Made by a program: the position numbers and the translations under genes
The notes under the pieces: model-generated
Told to the model about the DNA's origin: nothing
The model's input: the letters and a program-made list of their open reading frames with translations, nothing else
Databases searched by the model: none
DNA from: Penium margaritaceum
Lineage: Eukaryota; Streptophyta; Zygnematophyceae; Desmidiales; Peniaceae
Length of the DNA: 38,772 bases
Assembly: GCA_023375785.1 (NCBI GenBank)
Contig: SZWC01001589.1
Location: forward strand, 6,498-45,269
Direction of reading: 5' to 3'
Part shown: positions 13,607-23,400 of the stretch, piece by piece
Layout: each line of letters opens with the position of its first letter
Numbering within the stretch: the stretch's first letter is position 1

Positions 13607-13797
13607 TGGCTTCAATGCGCAGTGACCAACCAAAGGATGCATACGTCACTGACTACGACCAAATAAGTCCACTATGTGTGGTCAACATTGACAACTCATA
13701 ACATGAGTCACAAATGGTCAGAGGGGAAAACAATGGATTGGGAAGCCTATTTGTTGGCTAGAAAGGACAAATAACATCAATACGTAGTGGAACGGTG
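13607..13797 (+). repeat. Mosaic D/E/D monomer
   Basis: It begins as D (TGGCTTCAATGCGCAGTGACC), becomes E (CAAAGGATGCATACGTCACT, GACCAAATAAGTCCACTATG) and ends as D (GGGGAAAACAATGGATTGGG). It replaces an ordinary D, so the unit is a regular 4-mer in length. The variant AACATGAGTCAC is shared with the E/D hybrid at 18149, suggesting common descent of the E/D part. Confidence 0.85.
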
Positions 13798-14178
13798 TGG
13801 TTAATATGCACACCAAACAATCAAACTAGGCACATGTCACTGATCATGACCAGAGAATTTCAATATGGGTGGTCAACGTTGACTAACCATAACACGAGTC
13901 ACAAACGGTCAGGAGAGGAAACAATGCTATGAGAATATCGGTTCTCATCTACCAAGTAGAACAACCTTCAGTCAATAGTAGCACGGTGTGGCTACCATGC
14001 ACAATGACCGACGAAAGTAGGCATATGTACTGTCTTTGACCAAAGAAATCCGCTGTGTGTGGTCAACATTGACAACTCATAATATGAGTTACAAATGGTC
14101 AGAGGGGGAAACAATGGTTTGTGGACATCAAGTATCACATAGCAAGCACAAGGGGCTTCAATACGTTGTGGCACGGTG

Positions 14179-14560
14179 TGGAGACCATGCACGATGACCA
14201 ACCAAAGTAGGCATCTGTCACTGACCATGACCAAATAATGTCACTATGTGTGGTAAACTTTGACAACTCACAACACGAGTCACAAATGGTCAGAGGGGAA
14301 AACAATGGGTTGGGAACACTAGTTATCAACTAGGAAGTACAAAGACCTTCAACAAGCAGTGGCACGGTATGGCTAGCGTGTACACTGACCAACCAAAGGA
14401 TGCATACGTCACTGACTACGACCGAATATGTCCGCTATGTGTGGTCAACGTTGACAACTCATAATACGAGTCACAAATGGTCAAAGGGGGAAACAATGGT
14501 TTGGGAATACCAAGTATCACATAGCAAGAACAAGGGGCTTCAATACGTTGTGGCACAGTG
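14179..14560 (+). repeat. Two consecutive chimeric monomers, C/D' then E/B
   Basis: At 14179 a C monomer switches near the central core (about 14280-14305) into the right half of D' (GGGTTGGGAACACTAGTTAT). At 14370 an E monomer switches into B: it reads GAATATGTCCGCTATGTGTGG and then AATACGAGTCAC with the B right half. A C monomer follows at 14561, so the order here is A-B-C/D'-E/B-C-(gap). This is a rearranged HOR that keeps monomer register. Confidence 0.85.
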
Positions 14561-14728
14561 TGGAGACCATGCACGATGACCAACCAAAGTAGGCATATGT
14601 CACTGACCATGACCAAATAATGTCACTATGTGTGGTAAACTTTGACAACTCACAACACGAGTCACAAATGGTCAGGGTGGAAGGTAATGGTTTGTGAATA
14701 CTAGTTATCTACTAGCAAGTACAAATAC

Positions 14729-14986
14729 NNNNNNNNNNNNNNNNNNNNNNNNNNNNNNNNNNNNNNNNNNNNNNNNNNNNNNNNNNNNNNNNNNNNNNNN
14801 NNNNNNNNNNNNNNNNNNNNNNNNNNNNNNNNNNNNNNNNNNNNNNNNNNNNNNNNNNNNNNNNNNNNNNNNNNNNNNNNNNNNNNNNNNNNNNNNNNNN
14901 NNNNNNNNNNNNNNNNNNNNNNNNNNNNNNNNNNNNNNNNNNNNNNNNNNNNNNNNNNNNNNNNNNNNNNNNNNNNNNNNNNNNNN
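14729..14986. other. Assembly gap (258 N)
   Basis: All bases are N. The left flank ends in the right part of a C monomer (GTACAAATAC) and the right flank begins in the centre of a D monomer (TTGAAAACGC). In an ordinary unit (15646-15749) these points are about 104 bp apart, so 258 does not fit the repeat register and is probably an estimated length. Confidence 0.95.
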
Positions 14987-17900
14987 TTGAAAACGCATAA
15001 CACGAGTCACAAATGGTCAGAGGGGAAAACAATGGATTGGGAAGCCTATGTATTGGCTAGAAAGGACAAAGAACTTCAATATGTAGTGGCACGGTGTGGC
15101 TAATATGCACACCAAACAATCAAACTAGGCATATGTCACTGATCATGACCAGAGAATTTCAATATGGGTGGTCAACGTTGACCAACCATTACACGAGTCA
15201 CAAACGGTCAGGAGAGGAAACAATGCTATGAGAATATCGGTTCTCAACTACCAAGTACAACGACCTTCAGTTGGTAGTAGCACGATGTGGCTACCATGCA
15301 CAATGACCGACCAAAGTAGGCATATGTACTGCCTTTGACGAAAGAAATCCGCTGTGTGTGGTCAACGTTGACAACTCATAATACGAGTCACAAATGGTCA
15401 GAGGGGGAAACAATGGTTTGGGAATACCAAATATCACATAGCAAGCACAAGGGGCTTCAATACGTTGTGGCACAGTGTGGAAACCATGCACGATGACCAA
15501 CCAAAGTAGGCACATGTCACTGACCATGAACAAATAATGTCACTATGTGTGGTAAACTTTGACGACTCACAACACGAGTCACAAATGGTCATGGTGGAAG
15601 GTAATGGTTTGTGAATACTAGCTATCTACTAGCAAGTACAAATACATTCAATATGTAGTGGCACAATGTGGCTTCAATGCACAGTGACCAACCAAATTAT
15701 GCATGTGTCACTAACCATGACGAACAAATTTCACTTCATGTGGTCAACGTTGAAAACGCATAACACGAGTCACAAATGGTCAGAGGGGAAAACAATGGAT
15801 TGGGAAGCCTATGTATTGGCTAGAAAGGACAAACAACTTCAATACGTAGTGGCACGGTGTGGCTAATATGCACACCAAACAATCAAACTAGGCATATGTC
15901 ACAAACCCTGACCATAGAATTTCAATATGGGTGGTCAACGTTGACCAACCATAACACGAGTCACAAACGGTCAGGAGAGGAAACAATGCTATGAGAATAT
16001 CGGTTCTCAACTACCAAGTACAACGACCTTCAGTCAGTAGTAGCACGGTGTGGCTATCATGCACAATGACCGACCAAAGTAGGCATATGTACTGCCTTTG
16101 ACCAAAGAAATCCGCTGTGTGTGGTCAACGTTGACAACTCATAATACGAGTCACAAATGGTCAGAGGGGGAAACAATGGTTTGGGAACACCAAGTATCAC
16201 ATAGCAAGCACAAGGGGCTTCAATACGTTGTGGCACNGTGTGGAGACCATGCACGATGACCAACCAAAGTAGGCATATGTCACTGACCATGATCAAATAA
16301 TGTCACTTTGTGTGGTAAACTTTGACAACTCACAACATGAGTCACAAATGGTCAGGGTGGAAGGTAATGGTTTGTGAATACTATTTATCTACTAGCAAGT
16401 ACAAATACATTCAATATGTAGTGGCACAATGTGGCTTCAATGCACAGTGACCAACCAAAGTATGCATATGTCACTAACCATGACGAACAAATTTCACTTC
16501 ATGTGGTCAACGTTGAAAACGCATAACACGAGTCACAAATGTTCAGAGGGGAAAACAATGGATTGGGAAGCCTATGTATTGGCTAGAAAGGACAAAGAAC
16601 TTCAATACATAGTGGCACCGTGTGGCTAATATGCACACCAAACAATCAAACCAGGCATATGTCACTAATCATGACCAGAGAATTTCAATATGGGTGGTCA
16701 ACGTTGACCAACCATAACACAAGTCACAAATGGTCAGGAGAGGAAACAATGCTATGAGAATATCGGTTCTCAACTACCAAGTACAACGACCTTCATTCAG
16801 TAGTAGCACGGTGTGGCTACCATGCACAATGACCGACCAAAATAAGCATATGTACTGCCTTTGACCAAAGAAATCTGCTGTGTGTGGTCCACGTTGACAA
16901 CTCATAATACGAGTCACAAATGGTCAGAGGGGGAAACAATGGGTTGGGAACACCACGTATCACATAGCAAGCACAAGGGGCTTCAATACATTGTGGCACG
17001 GCGTGGAGACCATGCACGATGACCAACCAAAGTAGGCATATGTCATTGACCATGACCACATAATGTCACTAAGTGTGGTGAACTTTGACAACTCACAACA
17101 CGAGTCACAAATGGTCAGGGTGGAAGGTAATGGTTTGTGAATGCTATTTATCTACTAGCAAGTACAAATACATTCAATATGTAGTGGCACAATGTGGCTT
17201 CAATGCACAGTGACCAACCAAAGTATGCATATGTCACTAACTATGACGAACAAATTTCATTTCATGTGGTCAACGTTGAAAACGCATAACACGAGTCACA
17301 AATTTTCAGAAGAGAAAACAATGGATTGGGAAGCCTATGTATTGGCTAGAAAGGACAAAGAAATTCAATACGTAGTGGCACGGTGTGGCTAATATGCACA
17401 CCAAACAATCAAAGTAGGCATATGTCACTGATCATGACCAGAGAATTTCAATATGGGTGGTCAACGTTGACCAACCATAACACGAGTCACAAACGGTCAG
17501 GAGAGGAAACAATGCTATGAGAATATCGGTTCTCAACTACCAAGAACAACGACCTTCAGTCAGTAGTAGCACGGTGTGGCTACCATGCACAATGACCGAC
17601 CAAAATAGGCATATGTACTGCCTTTGACCAAAGAAATCCGCTGTGTGTGGTCAACGTTGACAGCTCATAATACGAGTCACAAATGGTCAGAGGGGGAAAC
17701 AATGGTCTTGGAACACCAAGTATCACATAGCAAGCACACTGGGCTTCAATACGTTGTGGCACAGTGTGGAGACCATGCAGGATGACCAACCAAAGTAGGC
17801 ATATGTCATTGACCATGACCAAATAATGTCACTATGTGCGGTAAACTTTGACAACTCACAACACGGGTCACAAATGGTCATGGTGGAAGGTAATGGTTTG

Positions 17901-19800
17901 TGAATACTAGTTATCTAATAGCAAGTACAAATACCTTCAATATGTAGTGGCACAATGTGGCTTCAATGCGCAGTGACCAACCAAAGCATGCATATGTCAC
18001 TGAGGATGACAAAAGAATTTCACTTCATGTGGTCAACGTTGAAAATGCATAACACGAGTCACAAATAGTCAAAGGGGAAAACAATGGGTTGGGAACACTA
18101 GTTATCAACTAGGAAGTACAAAGACCTTCAACAAGTAGTGGCACGGTATGGCTAGCGTGCACAGTGACCAACCAAAGGATGCATACGTCACTGACTACGA
18201 CCAAATAAGTCCACTATGTGTGGTCAACATTGACAACTCATAACATGAGTCACAAATGTTCAGAGGGGAAAACAATGGATTGGGAAGCCTATGTATTGGC
18301 TATAATGGACAAAGAACTTCAATACGTAGTGGCACGGTGTGGCTAATATGCACACCAAACAATCAAACTAGGCATGTGTCACTGATCATGACCAGAGAAT
18401 TTCAATATGGGTGGTCAACGTTGACCAACCATAACACGAGTCACAAACAGTCAGGAGAGGAAACAATGCTATGAGAATATCGGTTCTCAACTACCAAGTA
18501 CAACGACCTTCAGTCGGTAGTAGCACGGTGTGGCTACCATGCACAATGACCGACCAAAGTAGGCATATGTACTGCCTTTGACCAAAGAAATCCGCTGTGT
18601 GTGGTCCACGTTGACAACTCATAATACGAGTCACAAATGGTCAGAGGGGGAAAACAATGGTTTGGGAACACCACGTATCGCATAACAAGCACAAGGGGCT
18701 TCAATACGTTGTGGCACGGTGTGGAGACCATGCACGATGACCAACCAAAGTAGGCATATGTGACTAACCATGACCAAATAATGTCACTAAGTGTGGTAAA
18801 CTTTGACAACTCACAACACGAGTCACAAATGGTTAGGGTGGAAGGTAATGGTTTGTGAATACTAGTTATCTACTAGCAAGTACAAATACCTTTAATATGT
18901 AGTGGCACAATGTGGCTTCAATGCACAGTGACCAACCAAAGTATGCATATGTCACAAACCATGACGAACAAATTTCACTTCATGTGGTCAATGTTGAAAA
19001 CGCATAACACGAGTCACAAATGGTCAGAGGGGAAAACAATGGATTGGGAACTCTAGTTATCAACTAGCAAGTACAAAGACATTCAACAAGCAGTGGCACA
19101 ACATGGCTAGCGTGCACAGTGACCAACCAAAGGATGCATGCGTCACTGACTACGACTGAATAAGTCCACTATGTGTGGTCAACATTGACAACTCATGACG
19201 CCAGTCCCAAATGGTAAGAGGGAGAGGCAATGGTTTGGGAAGCATATGTATTGACTAGAAAGGACAAACAACTTCAATATGTAGTGGCACGGTGTGGCTA
19301 ATATGCACACCAAACAATCAAACTAGGCATATGTCACTGATAATGACCACAGAATTTCAATATGGGTGGTCAACGTTGACCAACCATAACACGAGTCACA
19401 AACGGGAAGGAGAGGAAACAATGCTATGAGAATATCGGTTCTCAACTACCAAGTACAATGACCTTCAGTCAGTAGTAGCACGGTGTGCCTACCATGCACA
19501 ATGACCAACCAAAGTAGGTATATGTACTGCCTTTGACCAGAGAAATCCGCTGTGTGTGGTCAACGTTGACAACTCATAATACGAGTCACAAATGGTCAGA
19601 GTGGGAAACAATGGTTTGGGAATACTTGGTATTGACTAGCAAGTACAAAGACCTTTGATAAGTGGTGGCACAGTATGGCTACCATGCACAATGACCAACA
19701 ACAATATTCTTGTGTCATTGAATAAAATTAAAAGAGCTTCACTGTGTCTTGTCATCTTTCCTTCTTGCGGCTGGTCAATCACAACAATGGTTGAGAGGTT
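14987..19800 (+). repeat. Satellite array, block 2 (mostly 4-mer HORs)
   Basis: HOR units start at 15097, 15860, 16623, 17386, 18340 and 19296; the first three are consecutive 4-mers of 763 bp. The 16237 position is a single ambiguous base inside a B monomer and has no structural meaning that I can see. From about 19600 the monomers become clearly diverged (AATACTTGGTATTGACTAGC, then CAACAACAATATTCTTGTGT). The last recognisable satellite-like stretch before the insertion ends near 19800; its exact edge is uncertain by some 40 bp. Confidence 0.92.
18149..18339 (+). repeat. Chimeric E/D monomer
   Basis: The left half is E with the variant GACCAAATAAGTCCAC. The centre AACATGAGTCACAAATG is followed by the D right half (GGGGAAAACAATGGATTGGG). 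It follows a D' monomer, so the unit is a 5-mer with an E/D last monomer. Confidence 0.84.
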
Positions 19801-19935
19801 ATGCAAGCTCGAAGTTGCAAAATTCAAAACTTAGTCTGCGTCAATTGTTTCTGAATAAACTGAATTTTTTATCATACTTTTGAAAACTACCATATAATCT
19901 TAAACCCCATTGTTTTATGCCCTTTACCCATAGGA

Positions 19936-20143
19936 ACCCTTATAATGTCATTTGGACAACATATGAACACCATGTGAGTTGGCTTAGTGCTTATAGAGTT
20001 AGATTCTGGAGCGATAGGTCCTGGGTTTGAATCATCGTAAGCGAAATATAGAATAGGCTCGCGACCTGGGGGAGGGGGGGGGGGCGGCCGTGTTGTGCTA
20101 CCTCAACTCTACCTTCGAGCCTAAGCCGTGGGGGGGTAGGGGG
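19936..20143 (+). repeat. 208-bp direct repeat, first copy (SINE-like)
   Basis: This segment, beginning ACCCTTATAATGTCATTTGG and ending TAGGGGG, is repeated base for base at 20145-20352 as far as I can compare by eye, including the lengths of the G tracts. Only a single N at 20144 lies between the copies. Confidence 0.9.
19973..20040 (+). promoter_or_regulatory. tRNA-like head with Pol III box A and box B (SINE)
   Basis: TGGCTTAGTGC at 19980-19990 matches the box A consensus except the last base, and GGTTTGAATCA at 20024-20034 matches box B at 9 of 11 positions. They are 33 bp apart, within the spacing seen in tRNA genes and tRNA-derived SINEs. The expected T-arm stem does not pair (CTGGG against CATCG), so this is not an intact tRNA. 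A plant-type tRNA-derived SINE is the best explanation; the family is not recognised. Confidence 0.68.
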
Positions 20144-20144
20144 N

Positions 20145-20352
20145 ACCCTTATAATGTCATTTGGACAACATATGAACACCATGTGAGTTGGCTTAGTGCT
20201 TATAGAGTTAGATTCTGGAGCGATAGGTCCTGGGTTTGAATCATCGTAAGCGAAATATAGAATAGGCTCGCGACCTGGGGGAGGGGGGGGGGGCGGCCGT
20301 GTTGTGCTACCTCAACTCTACCTTCGAGCCTAAGCCGTGGGGGGGTAGGGGG
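20145..20352 (+). repeat. 208-bp direct repeat, second copy
   Basis: Exact copy of 19936-20143 at an offset of 209. After it the sequence continues with TGTCATAATGCGGTCGCAAA, absent after the first copy because the N intervenes. Exact identity with only an N between points to two overlapping contig ends joined without merging. It repeats the box A and box B motifs at 20189-20199 and 20233-20243. Confidence 0.9.
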
Positions 20353-20472
20353 TGTCATAATGCGGTCGCAAATCTGTCCTCCAGGTCGTCCACGGAACAT
20401 CCCTCTAGTGGGGTGGGAGGGAGTATTCCAGTGAAGGCACCTACGCGTAACAAATAAACACAAACCGACCTG

Positions 20473-23400
20473 GTGTCAAAGGGAGAAACCTTTTGCTATT
20501 TATTGACTAGCAAGTGCAAATACTTTCAACAAGTAGTGGAACGGTGTGGCTACCATGTACAATGACCAACCAGATTGGGCATGTGCCACTTACCAAGACC
20601 AAATAATTTTACTATGTGTGGTCAACGTTGACAACCCATAATATGGGTCACGAACTGTCAGAGGGGGAAACAATGGGTTGGGAACACCAAGTATCACATA
20701 GCAAGCACAAGGGGCTTCAATACGTTGTGGCACGGTGTGGAGACCATGCACGATGACCAACCAAAGGACGCATATGTCACTGACCATGACCAAATAATGT
20801 CACTAAGTGTGGTAAACTTTGACAACTCATAACACGAGTCACAAATGGTCAGGGTGGAAGATCATGGTTTGTGCATACTAATTATTGACTAGCAAGTACA
20901 AATACCTTCAATATGTTGTGGCACAATGTGGCTTCAATGCACAGTGACCAACCAAAGTATGCATATGTCACTAACCATGACCAACAAATTTCACTTCATG
21001 TGGTCAACGTTGAAAACACATAACACAAGTCACAAATGGTCAGAGGGAAAAACAATGGGTTGAAAACACTAGTTATCAACTAGCAAGTACAAATACCTTC
21101 AACAAGCAGTGGCACGGTATGGCTAGCGTGCACAGTGACCAACCAAAGGATGCATACGTCACTGACTACGACCGAATGAGTCCACTATGTGTGGTCAACA
21201 TTGACAACTCAACACGAGTCACAGATGGTCAGAGGGAGAGACAATGGTTTGGTAAGCCTATGTATTGGCTAGAAAATAACAAATAACTTCAATACGTAGT
21301 GGCACGGTGTGGCTAATATGCACACAAAACAATCAAACCAGGCATATGTCACTGATCATGACCAGAGAATTTCAATATGGGTGGTCAACGTTGACCAACC
21401 ATAACACGAGTCACAAAAGGTTAGGAGAGGAAAAACTGCTATGAGAATGTCGGTTCTCAACTACCAAGTACAACGACCTTCAGTCAGTAGTAGCACGGTT
21501 TGGCTACCATGCACAATGACCGAGCAAAGTAGGCATATTTATTGCCTTTGACCAAAGAAATCCGCTGTGTGTGGTCAACGTTGACAACTAATAATACAAG
21601 TCACAAATGGTCAGAGGGGGAAACAATGGTTTGGGAACACCAAGTATCACATAGCAAGCACAAGGGGCTTCAATGCGTTGTGGCACAGTGTGGAAACCAT
21701 GCACGATGACCAACCAAAGTAGGCATATGTCACTGATCATGACCAAATAATGTCACTATGTGTGGTAAACTTTGACAACTCACAACACGAGTCACAAATG
21801 GTCAGGGTGGAAGGTAATGGTTTGTGAATACTAGTTATCTACTAGCAAGTACAAATACATTCAATATGTAGTGGCACAATGTGGCTTCAATGCACAGTGA
21901 CCAACCAAAGTATGCATATGTCACTAACCATGACGAACAAATTTCACTTCATGTGGTCAACGTTGAAAACGCATAACACGAGTCACAAATGGTCAGAGGG
22001 GAAAACAATGGGTTGGGAAGCCTATGTATTGGCTAGAAAGGACAAACAACTTCAATACGTAGTGGCACGGTGTGGCTAATATGCACACCAAACAATCAAA
22101 CTAGGCATATGTCACTGATCATGACCAGAGAATATCAGTATGGGTGGTCAACGTTGACCAACCATAACACGAGTCACAAACGGTCAGGATAGGAAACAAT
22201 GCTATGAGAATATCCGTTCTCAACTACCAAGTACAACGACCTTCAGTCGGTAGTAGCACGGTGTGGCTACCATGCACAATGACCGACCAAAGTAGGCATA
22301 TGTACTGCCTTTGACCAAAAGAAATCCGCTGTGTGTGGTCCACGTTGACAAATCATAATACGAGGCACAAATGGTCAGAGGGGGAAACAATGGTTTGGGA
22401 ACACCACATATCACATAGCAAGCACAAGGGGCTTCTATACGTTGTGGCACGGTGTGGAGACCATGCACGATGACCAACCAAAGTAAGCATATGTCACTGA
22501 CCATGACCAAATAATGTCACTAGGTGTGGTGAATTTTGACAACTCAAAACACTAGTCACAATTGGTCAGGGTGGAAGGTAATGGTTTGTGAATACTAGTT
22601 ATCTACTAGCAAGTACAAATACCTTTAATATGTAGTGGCACAATGTGGCTTCAATGCAGAGTGACCAACCAAAGTATGCATATGTCACTGACCATGACGA
22701 AAGAATTTCACTTCGTGTGGTCAACGTTGAAAACGCATAACACAAGTCACAAATGGTCAGAGGGGAAAACACTGGGTTGGGAACACTAGTTATCAACTAG
22801 GAAGTACAAAGACCTTCAATAAGCAGTGGCACGGTATGGCTAGCGTGCACAGTAACCAACCAAAGGATGCATACGTCACTGACTACGACCGAATAAGTCC
22901 ACTATGTGTGGTCAACATCGACAACTCATAACACGAGGCACAAATGGTCAGAGGAAGAGAAAATGGTTCGGGAAGCCTATGTATTGACTAGAAAGGACAA
23001 AGTACTTCAATACGTAGTGGCACAGTATGGCTAATATGCACACCAAACAACCAAAGTAGGCATATGTCACTGATCATGACCAGAGAGTTTCAACATGGGT
23101 GGTCAACGTTGACCAACCATAACACGAGTCACAAACGGTCAGGACAGGAAACAATGCCATGGGAATATCCGTTATCAACTAGCAAGTACAACGACCTTCA
23201 GTTTGCAGTAGCACGGTGTGGCTACCATGTACAATGACCGACCAAAGTAGGCATCTGTACTGCCTTTGACCAAAGAAATCCGCTGTGTGTGGTCAACGTT
23301 GACAACTCATAATACGAGTCACAAATGGTCAGAGGGGAAAACAATGGTTTGGGAACACCAAGTATCACATAGCAAGCACAGGGGGCTTCAATACGTTGTG

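Larger units (their letters stand above)
1..14728 (+). repeat. Satellite array, block 1 (191-bp monomers in 4-mer and 5-mer HORs)
   Basis: Head-to-tail monomers of about 191 bp, all in one orientation. The first 79 bases are the tail of an E monomer. HOR units, taken from the start of each A monomer (TGGCTAATATGCACACC or close variant), begin at 80, 844, 1797, 2751, 3514, 4468, 5231, 6186, 6949, 7899, 8850, 9792, 10555, 11509, 12272, 13035 and 13798. Spacings are about 763 bp (four monomers) or about 954 bp (five monomers). The 9792 spacing is 942 because of a 10-bp and a 2-bp deletion; the 7899 and 8850 units are a few bases short through small indels. No inversion and no non-satellite DNA was seen in this block. 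Short open frames of 60-109 codons repeat with the satellite and show no sign of coding function. Confidence 0.97.
19801..20472 (+). mobile_element. Non-satellite insertion with a SINE-like element
   Basis: This is the only stretch inside the array that is not satellite. It has an AT-rich left part (about 19801-19970) and a right part with tRNA-like promoter motifs and long G tracts (for example 11 G at about 20054-20064 and the GGGGGGTAGGGGG run). The satellite resumes at about 20473 (GTGTCAAAGGGAGAAACC). Half-monomers on either side add up to roughly one monomer, which fits insertion into a single monomer. I could not identify a target-site duplication or terminal inverted repeats. Part of the length is a probable assembly duplication around the N at 20144, so the true insert may be about 460 bp. 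Confidence 0.7.

Noticed and set aside
14694..15032. Open frames of about 100 codons across the first gap
   Set aside because: They consist mainly of N.
16237..16237. Single N as a possible contig join
   Set aside because: The sequence on both sides is in register within one B monomer with no doubling; it is an ordinary ambiguous base.
19973..20045. Functional tRNA gene
   Set aside because: Box A and box B are present but the T-arm does not pair and no clean anticodon stem or acceptor stem was found. A SINE head fits better.
20200..20463. Minus-strand frame of 87 codons over the SINE-like insert
   Set aside because: It covers non-coding promoter-like and G-rich sequence, is partly repeated at 19991-20182 by the assembly doubling, and has a low-complexity proline- and arginine-rich translation.
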